Positions 44,426 through 55,615 of a DNA stretch of 64,000 bases are shown here, one piece after another; the stretch's first letter is position 1, and the number at the start of each line of letters is the position of its first letter. The stretch is from Epichloe hybrida (taxonomy: Eukaryota; Ascomycota; Sordariomycetes; Hypocreales; Clavicipitaceae): contig JAFEKR010000006.1 in the NCBI GenBank assembly GCA_019022495.1, positions 1,178,001 through 1,242,000 of the forward strand, in the 5' to 3' direction. A model generated the notes under the pieces. It worked only from the letters and a program-made list of their open reading frames with translations. It did no database searches and was not told where the DNA came from. Both the position numbers and the translations under genes were made by a program.

Positions 44426-45319
44426 ACTTTTTACTATTAACTATTATTACTATAATAATTACATGTAATTATGTAATTGTAATTGTAATTGTTATCTTGT
44501 AGTTATAATTAATTTGTAATTGTAAAGTCTATCTTGTAATTAATTGTAACTGTAGTTGTAGTTGTAATTAATTGTAATTATTACAACTACAACTACACAA
44601 TTACATTTGTAGTTGTAATTAAATACAATCCTCTGAATATAATTAGTTAATAAATCTAAATAAATAATCAGAAGTTAATAAGGTATATACTTAGTATTAA
44701 TATATTATTAGTTATATAATAAGAACTTTAAAAAAGCTTAAACTATTTATTTACTATTTAAACTAATTAAATATTACTTTAAGCTTTATAATTCTAAAGC
44801 TTTAAGAAGTTATATATAGTAACTTTATATATCTTATTATAATAATATATAAAGAAAGAATATAATAGACTAATATTTATAATTTATTAATAGATAACTA
44901 ATAGTATTATTTTAATTACCCTATATAGCTTAAATAAGCTATAAAAAATAAGTTTAACTTGTTTTTAAAAATAATACTAGGACTTAGTTTTATATAATAT
45001 ACTATACTTATTATAAAAGCTTTAATAACTTTTATAACCTTAATTACTATTATTACTATAATTACTATAATTACTATTATTACTATTATTACTATAATTA
45101 CTATTATTTCACTTTTATTATTATTTTAAAAAAACATAAAAGAGAAAACATTTTTATAATATTAATATTTTTAAAAACCTTAGAATACTAAGTTATTAAA
45201 AACTATAGCTTTTACTATAGTAATTTACTTATAATTACTAGTATTTATATTTAAGTTATTTATTTATTATTTATTTATTATTAAACTTTAACACTAATAA
45301 TATTATAAGTAATCTTAGT

Positions 45320-45485
45320 AATACTAGTAATACTAGTAATATTAGTATTATAAGCTATTATAAGCTATAATAAGCTATTATAAGCTATAATAAGCTATTA
45401 TAAGCTATAATAAGCTATTATAAGCTATAATAAGCTATTATAAGCTATAATAAGCTATTATAAGCTATAATAAGATATAATAAGC
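45320..45485 (+). repeat. Decamer array (TATAAGCTAT/TATAAGCTAA)n in E3
   Basis: Alternating TTATAAGCTA and TAATAAGCTA units form an effectively 18-bp repeat, amplified relative to E2. Confidence 0.88.
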
Positions 45486-45508
45486 TACTTATATTAAGTT
45501 TACTAGTT

Positions 45509-45981
45509 TGTCAAGCGGAAAACAACACCCCAAAAGACACGATGCTAGCTCACGGTTGTAGGTAGTGGTGACGTCTACTCACGTTAGAACTGTTAATTAA
45601 CTTAACAGTAGCAATCACAACAATAGCTAAATTAGTCTCTATAGATAGAGACAATTCAGATTAAATAGTCTATTAGATTAGAAGTGACTTTTTAGTTAAG
45701 TTAGGGAAATAATCTTATTAATTTATCTTATTAAGGTAAACACAATAGTAGCTATAGTAGCGCTAGGCATTTAAGTTAAAAATCTAAAGTTAGGCGTGCA
45801 TAAAGAACCGTAAAAGAATCTAGCTATAGGTAATCTCTTTATAGATTAAATAGTCCCTTTGCCTAGATAACTAATATTATTATCCCTTATTATATTATTT
45901 ATCCCTATAATCCCCTATATCCCTTATGCTTATTATTACAAATACGCGCGTTTATAGGCACGTATATTATAGCATATAATA
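45509..45981 (-). repeat. LTR-like sequence of a degraded Gypsy-like element
   Basis: It starts TGTCAAGCGG with un-RIPped sequence and becomes AT-rich toward TATAATA at 45,981. The following ACCTCCCTAA reads as a polypurine tract on the minus strand, so this would be a 3' LTR. No partner LTR or duplication is visible, because a Copia LTR cuts the element at 46,468. Confidence 0.5.
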
Positions 45982-46467
45982 CCTCCCTAACTATTTTCCC
46001 TTCCTAGCCCCTAGGAAAGGGAAAACAGTAATAAAAAAGGTAATAACTAAAGTGTTCTTAAGCATAACTAATAGTAAGGTACTATGTTTTAAGGGAAGGC
46101 ATTATTTAATCTAGTATATATAAGTCTAAAGCTTTTATAAGAAAAATAAAAGGATAGAAAAGAAAAAAAAAAAGAGAGAGAGAAAATAGAAAAGAAACCT
46201 CCCTAGCTAGAGACCTAGATTTTTTATTTCCTTAGAGAGCTTTAGTATCTTTAGTATTTATAGGTAAGTGGTAAGCGACATTAGTAAGGGAGTGCGTAGC
46301 GTAGGTTACTTTAAATCTTACTAGCTTACTCTCTTTCCCTAATTCTCGCGTTAATTAATTAATCCTATAGCATGCCTTTTCTCTTACTAGTAAGCTTTAA
46401 TAATCCCTAGCTATATTCTATAGGAAACTAAGCTAGGTAGCACCACTAAAGCATATGTAAATAATAT
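45982..46467 (-). other. Internal remnant of the same LTR element, truncated
   Basis: RIP-degraded, with a purine-rich run at 46,140-46,200. No domain is readable before the Copia-1 LTR begins. Confidence 0.4.
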
Positions 46468-47284
46468 TGTTAAAAATAAGACCTATTTTTAGCTCTTTCT
46501 AGTTAAAGGACCTTTCTATTACTAGCTTGCATTGCAAGCCTAACAGCTGCACTGCAGCTGTTAACGGTCGCGAAGGTGGCTGTCAATGGCTATGTTATAG
46601 CTGTTAATAGCTATGACTAACCGTGTGGATAACTAATCTAAATCAATTGTTAATTGTGAATTATTCAATTGCATTGTAGCTACAAGCGCAGCTATAATCG
46701 TAGCGCCACTAGTAATTAGGTAAGCTAGGGTGACGTAAGCAGGTTATCCTATAGCTATCTTTAATAGCGAGTTTCTCTTTAACTAGAGGTTATACAAAAG
46801 TCTTGCATATAGCAAATTAAAGCTAGAAGACAGGGCTTTTATTTTATATAGGAATATTTTTTAGACTAAAATTTAGTGTATATAGGTTGCTAGTTTATAT
46901 AGTAGTGAGTTGATTTTTTGGATTTTATATATAAATAAATTTTACGGAAAATAAAAAGTGGCCTATAAGACCTCTTTAGCGGTCTAGATTCACTAATACG
47001 GTTAGTAAGTATATAAGAGGAAGAAGATCTTTTTAATCTAGCTAGATAGCTAGGCCTCTTAATCTAATAGCCGCATTGCCTATATAACGTCACTAAAATC
47101 AATTCTATTAGTATATAAGATATCGTAAAAGTCATCTAGATTAAATTTAATTAGTTAATAACTGCTAAAACTTTCCGTTGCGTTACGTTAAATATTTAAC
47201 GTGGTGGCTCTATTAGTCCCTAACCGTAGAAGCTACACTTATATAGCTATTGCTAGCTGGCAACTAGCTCCCTACACTTCAAAA
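46468..47284 (+). repeat. Copia-1 LTR A
   Basis: TGTTAAAAAT...CTTCAAAA, followed by the primer-binding motif GGTTATAAGCC. The LTR contains an inverted CAGCTGCACTGCAGCTGTTA segment near its start. Confidence 0.92.
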
Positions 47285-47340
47285 GGTTATAAGCCTAGTC
47301 TATCACTATAAAATTCTTTCTAGTGCACTTTGCGTATAGT

Positions 47341-47660
47341 TACAGAAGACTTCCCTTCTATAAAATAGGAAGGACCCGCGAGATAGAAGCTATTCCCTTC
47401 TATAAAAAGGAATCATTGTGGTTACAGAAGACTTCCCTTCTATAAAACAGGAAGCGCACGAGCAATACAGAAGACTTCCCTTCTATAAAACAGGAAGCGC
47501 ACGAGCGATATAGAAGCTTTCCCTTCTATAAAAAGGAAGTTCAGCGAGAATAGAAGCTTTTCCCTTCTATAAAAAGGAAATTCAGCGCGGATAGAAGCTT
47601 TTCCCTTCTATAAAAAGGAATTTTAGTACTAATAGAAGACTTCCCTTCAATAAAATTAGA
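47341..47660 (+). repeat. Hairpin tandem repeats in Copia-1 leader (copy 1, eight units)
   Basis: Eight units of 41-43 bp share TTCCCTTCTATAAAA followed by (A/C)AGGAAG, so each unit can fold into a small TTCC/GGAA stem. The array ends two bases before the gag ATG. Confidence 0.9.
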
Positions 47661-47662
47661 AG

Positions 47663-48465
47663 ATGGCTACTAATTAACAAGGTCAGGGACCTCCAGTCCC
47701 TAATCTTAGTGCGCAAGAGGTTCTAAATAACTAGCTAAAAGAGCAGGTTATTAAACAACAAAATGCTATTAATCTAGTAATACAGAAGCTAGAGTCCTTA
47801 ACTTTAGCTATTAATGATAGACCTATAGAGGGTATGGAAGCTACTAAGCCCGCTAGTTAGCAGCAAATTTAGCAGCCTATTTAAGATAAGGCACCTGAAT
47901 CTAGCTCTGTATAAGCTGCCTTTAATAATTCAATTATTAAGGAATTTAATAAGAGGGTTTATAGCTTCCCTAAGACTGCTAAGCTTAAAGGAGCTAAAAA
48001 TTTCGATCAATGGAAACAAGCCCTAGCTATCTAATTTAGAGCTTTAGGCATGCCTAATTTTCTAGATAATCCGGATATTTCTAGGGCACTAGGGGACGCT
48101 AACTAAGCTATTATCCTAATGTTACTAAGGGATAGTTATATGGAAGGCCCCTAAGCCACTATAACTTAGCAAAAATCACCTAAAGAAGCCTATAATTTAC
48201 TTATAAGGCAGTATTCACATAGCGTTAAAATCCAGAGAGAGTCCCTATATTCTGAATTTCATAACCTGAATTTTTATGGATTTAAGGGGACTTTAGAAGC
48301 CTTTAATGCAGTCTTTAATAATTTACTAGCTAGATTATTAATTTTAGGGGTCCTAATTAATCCTATAGATTAGGTTAATCAGTATCTTCAATCCCTAAAA
48401 TCAACCTTCCCTTAGTGGGCTAAGAGGCAATGATTTAGCATGCGTACGAATAGGGCTATAGGGGT
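47663..48465 (+). pseudogene. Copia-1 gag, truncated copy
   Basis: ATG at 47,663 follows the hairpin array directly (ATGGCTACTAAT). A single frame runs to 48,465, broken only by TAA/TAG at former Gln/Trp codons. It includes FPKTAKLKGAENFDQWKQAL-like residues at about 47,970-48,020 and an LYSEFHNLNF-type segment. Gag forms the particle shell; this family lacks an obvious zinc knuckle here. The copy is cut by LTR B after GGGCTATAGGGG; the full copy continues with CCCCCTAGAAG (about 50,421). Confidence 0.82.
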
Positions 48466-49282
48466 TGTTAAAAATAAGACCTATTTTTAGCCCTTTCTAG
48501 TTAAAGGACCTTTCTATTACTAGCTTGCATTGCAAGCCTAACAGCTGCACTGCAGCTGTTAACGGTCGCGAAGGTGGCTGTCAATGGCTACGTTGCAGCT
48601 GTTAACAGCTACGACTAACCGTGTGAATGACTAATCTAAATCAATTGTTAATTGTGGATTATTCAATTACGTTATGGCTACAAGCGCAGCCATAACCGTA
48701 GCACCACTAGTAATTAGGTAAGCTAGGGTGACGTAAGCAGGTTACCCTATAGCTATCTTTAATAGCGATTTTCTCTTTAACTAGAGGTTATATAAAAGTC
48801 TTACATATAGCAAATTAAAGCTAGAAGATAGGGCTTTTATTTTATATAGGAATATTTTTTAGACTAAAATTTAGTGTATATAGGTTACTAGTTTATATAG
48901 TAGTGAGTTGATTTTTTTGGATTTTACATATAAATGAATTTTATAGAAAATAAAAAGTGGCCTATAAGACCTCTTTAGCAGTCTGGATCCACTAATATAG
49001 TTAGTGAGTATATAAGAGAAAGAGATCTTTTTAATCTAGCTAGATAGCTAGGCCTCTTAATCCAATAGCCGCATTGCCTATATAACGTCACTAAAATCAA
49101 TTCTATTAGTATATAAGATATTGTAAAAGTTATCTAGATTAAATTCTATTAGTTAATAACTGCTAAAACCTTCCGTTACGTTATGTTAAATATTTTAACG
49201 TGGTGGTTTTACTAGTCCCTAACCGTAGAGCCGCACCTATATAGCTATTGCTAGCCGGTAACTAGCTCCCTATATTTTAATA
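48466..49282 (+). repeat. Copia-1 LTR B (5' LTR of the full element)
   Basis: 817 bp, ending TTTTAATA (from TTTCAACA), followed by GGTTATAAGCC. Confidence 0.93.
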
Positions 49283-49334
49283 GGTTATAAGCCTAGTCTA
49301 TTACTATAAAATTCTTTCTAGTGCACTTTGCGTA

Positions 49335-49619
49335 TAATTACAGAAGACTTCCCTTCTATAAAACAGGAAGGACCCGCGAGATAGAAGCTATTCCCTTCTA
49401 TAAAAAAGGAATCATTATGGTTATAGAAAACTTCCCTTCTATAAAACAGGAAGCGTATAAGTAATATAGAAGCTTTCCCTTCTATAAAAAGGAAGTTTAG
49501 TGAGAATAAAAGCTTTTCCCTTCTATAAAAAAGGAAATTCAGCGCGGATAGAAGCTTTTCCCTTCTATAAAAAGGATTTTCAGTATAAATAGAAGACTTC
49601 CCTTCTATAAAATTAGAAG
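49335..49619 (+). repeat. Hairpin tandem repeats in Copia-1 leader (copy 2, seven units)
   Basis: Same unit as 47,341-47,660 with one repeat fewer. The stem-forming TTCCCTTCTATAAAA...GGAA segments are conserved despite RIP elsewhere. Confidence 0.9.
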
Positions 49620-50810
49620 ATAGCTACTAATTAACAAGGTTAGGGACCTCCAGTCCCTGATCTTAGTGCGCAAGAGGTTCTAAATAACTAGCTAAAAGAG
49701 CAGGTTATTAAATAACAAAATGCTATTAATCTAGTAATAGAGAAGCTAGAGTCCTTAACTTTAGCTATTAATAATAGACCTATAGAGGGTGTGGAAGCTA
49801 CTAAGCCTGCTAGTTAGTAGCAAATTTAGCAGCCTATTTAAGATAAGGCACCTGAATCTAGCTTTATATAAGCTGCCTTTAATAATTTAATTATTAAGGA
49901 ATTTAATAAGAGGGTTTATAGCTTCCCTAAGACTGCTAAGCTTAAAGGAGCTGAAAATTTTGATTAATGGAAACAAGCCCTAGCTATCTAATTTAGAGCT
50001 TTAGGCATGCCTAATTTTCTAGATAATCCGGATATTTCTAGGGCGCTAGGGGACGCTAACTAAGCTATTATCCTAATGTTACTAAGGGATAGTTATATAG
50101 AAGGCCCCTAAGCCACTATAACTTAGCAAAAATCACCTGAAAAAGCCTATAATTTACTTATTAGGTAATATTCACATAGCGTTAAAATCCAGAGGGGGTC
50201 TCTATATTCTGAATTTCATAACCTGAATTTTCATGGATTTAAGGGGACTTTAGAAGCCTTTAATATAGTCTTTAATAATCTACTAGCTAGATTATCGATT
50301 TTAGGGGTCCTAATTAATCCTATAGATTAGGTTAATTAATATCTTCAATCCCTAAAATTAACCTTCCCTCAGTAGGCTAAGAGGCAATGATTTAGCATGC
50401 GTATGAATAGGGCTATAGGGGTCCCCCTAGAAGCCCTAAATCTTAAATTCCTAATGGTAGACCTTCTAGCTAAACAGAGGGATAAGTTATCTACAGTAGC
50501 TAAAGCCCTGAATTATAGGGCTAAAGACCTAGAAAAGGGTGCTAAAGATAAAGAAAAGGCCCCTAAAGGTTAGAAGAAGAAGAAAGAAGGCTCTAAAGAA
50601 AATAAGGGCTCTTCTAATTCTAATAAGAAGAAAAAGAAGCAAAAGGGTTAAAAATCAGATAAAAAGGATACTAAAGAACTTACAGAGGGTTCTTTTATAC
50701 TAGGAAATTATAACCTTTCTAACGGAGCACTTAATCTGTATAAGAAACCTAGTAATTACAAGACTAGTTATAAGAGCTCTAGTAATAGTAGCTCTAATTC
50801 TAGCTCTAGT
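49620..50810 (+). pseudogene. Copia-1 gag (start codon lost) with Lys-rich tail
   Basis: The initiator has become ATA (49,620-49,622), while the rest aligns with 47,663-48,465 and continues past its break. From about 50,470 the frame becomes strongly basic (KKKKEGSKENKGSS, then KKKKKQKG) and then Ser-rich. A basic tail in place of a CCHC knuckle would serve for RNA binding, which is inference. Stops are at RIP-type codons. Confidence 0.82.
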
Positions 50811-51300
50811 AATTTGGATAATAAAAAACAAGAAATTAATACCTTAAATGGTTTTAATTATTATAGTAAAGATATAAAAAAGGCCCTATTATATAATACA
50901 GGTTTAACCGTATATATAGTTAATTCTAGGGAGGTCTTTAGGGATTATACCCCTTTTAAGAAGGGGGAATCTAACCCTATTATAACTAGTAGTAGCCCTA
51001 TTTATCCTAAGGGTCACGGTAGTGCTGTTTTTGAGGTCTTATATTAAAAGAAACCTAATAAATATAGGACCTTAGTGCTAAAGGACGCTCTATATTTTCC
51101 TTAGCTTAATGTTAATATAGTTAGTAGCCTTATTCACTATATATCTGGCAGTTACTTTATAAAAAACTATCTTTATCTTAAAGATAGGTCTTGTATTACT
51201 GCCCTAGATATAGAAAAACATGGTTTTTTCTTTTACATTAAAAACTAATTTACACTAACGTTATATAAAGGGCCCTATAAAAAATCTTATTATATTTAAC
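50811..51300 (+). pseudogene. Copia-1 protease remnant
   Basis: A stop-free stretch of 77 codons (50,814-51,047) survives. It contains the aspartic protease region as YNTGLTVYIVNSREVF; the family motif is D-S/T-G, so the catalytic Asp is now Asn (GAT to AAT). Downstream, KDALYFPQLNVNIVSS-like residues precede the integrase, as in Ty1/Copia polyproteins. It is not an independent gene. Confidence 0.82.
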
Positions 51301-52330
51301 CTTTTACCTATGCTAGCTTTAGGGGTCATAGCTATCCGATTAGCTACCCTATAGAGGTTTAAATTCCCTCTAAAAAGCCAGATTAGGCTTCTAATTTGGA
51401 TGAAATCGCTGAAATCGACGAAGATAATAATATTAAAGAAGTCGTACGGGATGATTTAGGGGATTTAGTCCCTTCTCTAACGCCTATAGCCTTAGGTTAG
51501 GTCCCTTATAAATCTAAAGAAATAGATTTAGGGGTATTAGAGGGCCTTAGTAAAGGAAAAAGGTCCCTAATACCTCCCTAAGAGGCCTGTGGTTCTTAAG
51601 GGGCCTAGTAAGAGACTAATAGAGAGGGCCCTAATCTAGACCTGAATCTAGACCCTAATTCAGGCCCTAAAGACCTTTAATATCAAAAGTTACTAGAACT
51701 AGCTAGCCTATAGTATATATAATTAGGGCACCTAGGGCTTCCTTTACTAAAGAAAACAAGCCTTATAACTAAAGGAATCCCTGATTTTTCTAAAATTAAG
51801 GATAAAGACTTTAAATATATAGCTTATGATTAATCTAAGGTAGAAGACCTAGGAAATTAGCTATCCCTAACCCCCCTAGAGCTCTAGATTGAATAGAGGG
51901 GGATACGCTAAAAATCAGCCCTATACCGTATAATAAATAGTTAATTTGCTTATTTCTAGTTAATTAAAAAACTAGATATAAGTGGGTGTTCTTATTACCT
52001 AATAAGGAAGGCCTAACTGTTTATAGGGCTATTAAGGGCTTCTTTAGAGGGCTTAAAAATTAACTAGGTTAATATCCTAGGTACCTTTACTTTAATGGGG
52101 GCTAAGAAATCGATTCTAGTTATTAAACTTAGTTAAATTCTAAAGGGATTAAATTTATAACTTCTAGTCCCTATATCCATAAGCAAAATAGATTAGCAAA
52201 GCGTTTAATTTATACTATTCTAGATCAATTAAGGGCTACTATCTAGTGGGCAAAATTACCTTTATATTTATGGTGTTTGTATTACCTATAGTTATTAACC
52301 TAGTTAATGTAACTGCTAATACCACTAAGG
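51301..52330 (+). pseudogene. Copia-1 integrase remnant
   Basis: Around 51,970-52,230 the frame reads WVFLLPNKEGLT..., an RYLYFNGG block (the DNGxEF region, Asp lost), then FITSSPYIHKQNRLAKR, matching the SxPYxPxQNGxAER motif of Copia integrases. Integrase joins the cDNA to the target and makes the 5-bp duplication. Confidence 0.85.
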
Positions 52331-53120
52331 ATAAAAGCCCTAAATAACTGCTAGCTAGGGAGCTAAATTAGCCTTGTATAACTAATATTAGTAGTATTAG
52401 AGCCATAGGATCTCACTGTGAGATTCTAATCCCCCTAGAAAAACAACCTAAAGCCTAGAAGTTAGTAGCTAGGACTATCCCTAGAAGGTTACTAGCTACA
52501 CTAGGTTCTAACACCTATCTAGTGTACATCCCCTCTAAAAGGCTAGTTATAAAGACTAGCTTTATTAAGATTATAGAGCCTATAGGTCCTGTCTCTAAAG
52601 GATTACCTAGGCTTTTTATAGGGGATAACCCTTTAGAGGGGGAAAATGATTTAGAAGATTAAGATCTAAATTAAGGTTTAAAGGATTACCCTATAGACAA
52701 CATAGGAGGTCCCCCTATAGGTTAAGAAAAACACCCTATAGGGCCTGTACAACCCCCTAAGGAACTGATTCTAGAGGCCTTAGAGAAGGCCACGCCTGTA
52801 ACTTCCCTAGGAAATTAGATTTTAACTCCGGACCTTAATTTTAATAAAATTGCTGACTTTGACCCTAATATTAACCCTATGGACGTTAATATTAGTTCCC
52901 CTTTTTCTCCAGATTTTATAAAAGAAATCTGCTTTAAGGTATAGAAGAAGCTAAAAGAAAATAACCCTAATAGCCCTAAACCTAAGACCTAGAAGCAAGC
53001 TATATCTAGCCCTAAAAGGGATAAATAGATAGAAGCTACGTATAAGGAATACAAATAGCTTTTAAAGGCTAGTACTTTTAAATTTATAGGGAAAGACTAA
53101 GTACCTAAGGGCTAAAAAGT
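52331..53120 (+). pseudogene. Copia-1 integrase C-terminus / RT linker
   Basis: Pro/Asn-rich linker typical of Copia elements, with fewer stops than neighbouring parts. The segment near 52,530-52,600 resembles the GKR-type integrase tail. No catalytic motif. Confidence 0.6.
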
Positions 53121-54560
53121 ACTAAAGAATAGGCTTGTTTATAAGCTTAAAAAGGATAAAGAAAATAATCCTTTAAAATACAAGGCCTGACTTATTGCTA
53201 AGGGATTTATGTAAATTAAAGGTCTAGATTATTTAGAGACCTTTATAGCCACAAGCATTCCCCCTAGCTAGAGGATTTTACTAGCCCTAGTGGCTTAGAA
53301 TAACTAGGAAATCGAATAGGTTAATTTTATAGGAGCTTTTCTTAATAGTAAGCTATAATAATAGATTTATATGGTTATTCTAGACGGATTTATTAAATTC
53401 CTTAAAGCAAATCCTAAATTAGCTAAATTAGCTAAAAGTTTTAGCTATAAACCCTCTAAAGATTAAGTAATTCTATTATAAAAATCTTTATATAGCCTAA
53501 AACAAAGCTTAAGGGAGTGGCAATAAGCACTAATTACAGTGCTAAAGTCCCTAGGATTTAGCCCTCTAATTTCTAACCTAGCTATATTCTATAATTCCTC
53601 TACTAAAACCTTTATTATCACGTATATTAATGATTATCTTCTAATTAGACTAGATTTACATTATATCTAAAGACTTAAAAAGGAACTTTATAAAGTCTAT
53701 CTAATAGAAGATAGGGGGCTAGCTAAATTCTTCTTAGGGGTTTAAATCATACAAGATAGACCTAATAGAGTCCTGAAAATTCATTAATCTTAGTATATCT
53801 TAGAGGCTTTAAATTAATTTAATATGCTAGATAGTAAGCCTATTAGCATACCTCTTTAGCTAGGTGTTTTAGCTACGTAGACTACTAAGCTTTTAATAGC
53901 TAGCGAAATTAAGCTCTATTAGTGCATTATAGGGACTATAATATACTTAATGTTACTTACAAGGCTAGACGTGGCCTTTACACTTTAGTGACTATCTATA
54001 GCACTAGCTAGGCCCTATATAGAGCACCTAAAAGCAGCTAAAAACCTGCTTAGGTACTTATTAGGGACTAAATTCCTTACTATAATTTATAGGGGAGACC
54101 CTAAAGGTATAGCTAGTAAAAGCCTAATAGGTTATTATAATAGTGATTTTATAGGGGATAAAAAGACCTCTAAATTAACCTACGCTTATCTATTTAAGCT
54201 AGCTAGCAGACCTATTAGCTAGAAATCAAAGAAAGCTAGTATAATAGCTTTATTAACATTAGAAGCTAAAGCTAACGCTATTTACAAGACCTTCCGGGAG
54301 CTATAGTAGCTTTAAGGCTTATTTAAGGAGCTAAAAACCCCTATTTCTCCCCTTATCCAGATATATTACGATAATTAAGGCGCTATAACCACTGCCTATA
54401 ACCCTGCCTTATATAGCTATACAAAGCATACCTTGCTAAAGTTTAACTATATTAGGTAATAGTTTTTAGAGGGTTTAGCTAAGATTAAATATCTAGATAC
54501 AAAGTTAATGCCTACAGACAGTCTAATAAAGCCTCTATCTAGACCTCTTTATTAGGCCTT
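53121..54560 (+). pseudogene. Copia-1 reverse transcriptase and RNase H
   Basis: RT starts with KARLVAKGF-like residues (about 53,180), then GLDYLETF, ILLALVA and GAFLNSKL (to about 53,355), LYSLKQSLREW (about 53,488-53,520) and YINDYLLI (53,622-53,645; the YVDD box with one Asp changed). RNase H is recognisable at about 54,205-54,300 as PISWKSKKAS...LLTLEAKANA, with the Trp codon a stop. The frame ends near 54,560, before the purine tract at 54,790. Confidence 0.9.
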
Positions 54561-54797
54561 TATTAATCTCTTAGGGCTTAATAATCACTAAAAACCAATA
54601 ACTAAATCCCTTTAATAGGGAACCAAAAACAACGCTAAAAAGGGAGCTATATTTAATAATAGCTAGGAATTTAAAAGGGGGTCTTTTATCTTTTCCTGTT
54701 TTTCCCTTTTATCTATTTTTATCTAAAAGTTCTTATTTACCCTATATTACTTTATACGCTTTTAATTAGCTTATATGTAATTCTTTTGTAAAGGGGG

Positions 54798-55615
54798 TGT
54801 TAAAAATAAGACCTATTTTTAGCCCTTTCTAGTTAAAGGACCTTTCTATTACTAGCTTACATTACAAGCCTAATAGCTACACTGCAGCTATTAATAGTCA
54901 CAAAGGTAGCCATTAATAGCTACGTTATAGCTATTAACAGCTGTGACTAACCGTGTGAATAACTAATCTAAATCAATTATTAATTGTGAATTATTTAATT
55001 ACGTTATAGCTACAAGCGCAGCTATAACCGTAGCGCCACTAATAATTAGGTAAGCTAGGGTAACATAAGCAGGTTACCCTATAGCTATCTTTAATAGCGA
55101 TTTTCTCTTTAACTAGAGGTTATATAAAAGTCTTATATATAGTAAATTAAAGCTAGAAGATAGGGCTTTTATTTTATATAGGAATATTTTTTAGACTAAA
55201 ATTTAGTGCATATAAGTTGCTAGTTTGTATAGTGGTAAGTCGATTTTTTGGATTTTACATACAAATGAATTTTACGGAAAATAAAAAGTAACTTATAAGA
55301 CCTCTTTAGCGGTCCGGATCCACCAATACAGTTAGTGGGTATATAAGAGGAAGAAGATCTTTTTAATCTAGCTAGATAGCTAGGCCTCTTAATTTAACAG
55401 CCGCATTGCCTATATAACGTTACTAAAATCAATTCTATTAGTATATAAGAAATCGTAAAAGTTATCTAGATTGAATTCTATTAGTTAATAACTGCCAAAA
55501 CCTTCCGTTACGTTACGTTAAATAAATTTAACGTGGTGGTTCTACTAGTCCCTAACCGTAGAGCTGCACCTGTACAGCTGTTACCAGCTGGCAACTAGCT
55601 CCCTACATTTCAATA
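54798..55615 (+). repeat. Copia-1 LTR C (3' LTR)
   Basis: 818 bp, preceded by GTAAAGGGGG (polypurine tract) and ending TTTCAATA. The next bases, CTAGC, do not match the left flank of LTR A (AATAT) or LTR B (GGGGT). Confidence 0.93.

Larger units (their letters stand above)
39372..44635 (+). mobile_element. hAT DNA transposon, 5.26 kb, near-complete
   Basis: Termini CAGACAATTGTA and TACAATCCTCTG form imperfect TIRs. The perfect 8-bp duplication AATATAAT (39,364-39,371 and 44,636-44,643) matches the empty site in E2 near 10,490. Subterminal arrays use TGTAAT-type units at both ends. Between 40,280 and 40,600 it is homologous to the interior of E2 (10,930-11,290), which ties E to this element. 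It then has a 41-bp minisatellite, a transposase pseudogene and a TTACTA microsatellite. Only moderately RIPped, so probably the youngest large insertion here. Confidence 0.92.
38574..45508 (+). mobile_element. hAT-like element E3 (with nested LINE fragment and hAT), 3' end missing
   Basis: It starts TAGAGTATTG (first C mutated) and follows E2 in order: 38,574-39,120, then 39,352-39,371 and 44,636-45,507. It breaks off about 330 bp before the expected right end, where an LTR-like sequence begins at 45,509. Subterminal TGTAG arrays at 38,577-38,760 are partly RIP-degraded. It gives an independent copy for reading the insertions inside it. Confidence 0.83.
46468..55615 (+). mobile_element. Copia-1 complex: LTR - gag fragment - LTR - gag/pol - LTR
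   Basis: LTRs of 817, 817 and 818 bp at 46,468-47,284, 48,466-49,282 and 54,798-55,615. The complete element is 48,466-55,615: LTR, GGTTATAAGCC primer site (initiator-Met half-tRNA), hairpin-repeat leader, gag, protease, integrase, RT, RNase H, purine tract AAAGGGGG and LTR. To its left is a second LTR with leader and gag, cut at 48,465 inside gag. No 5-bp duplication matches across either possible outer pair, so unequal recombination between copies is likelier than two simple insertions. Confidence 0.9.
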
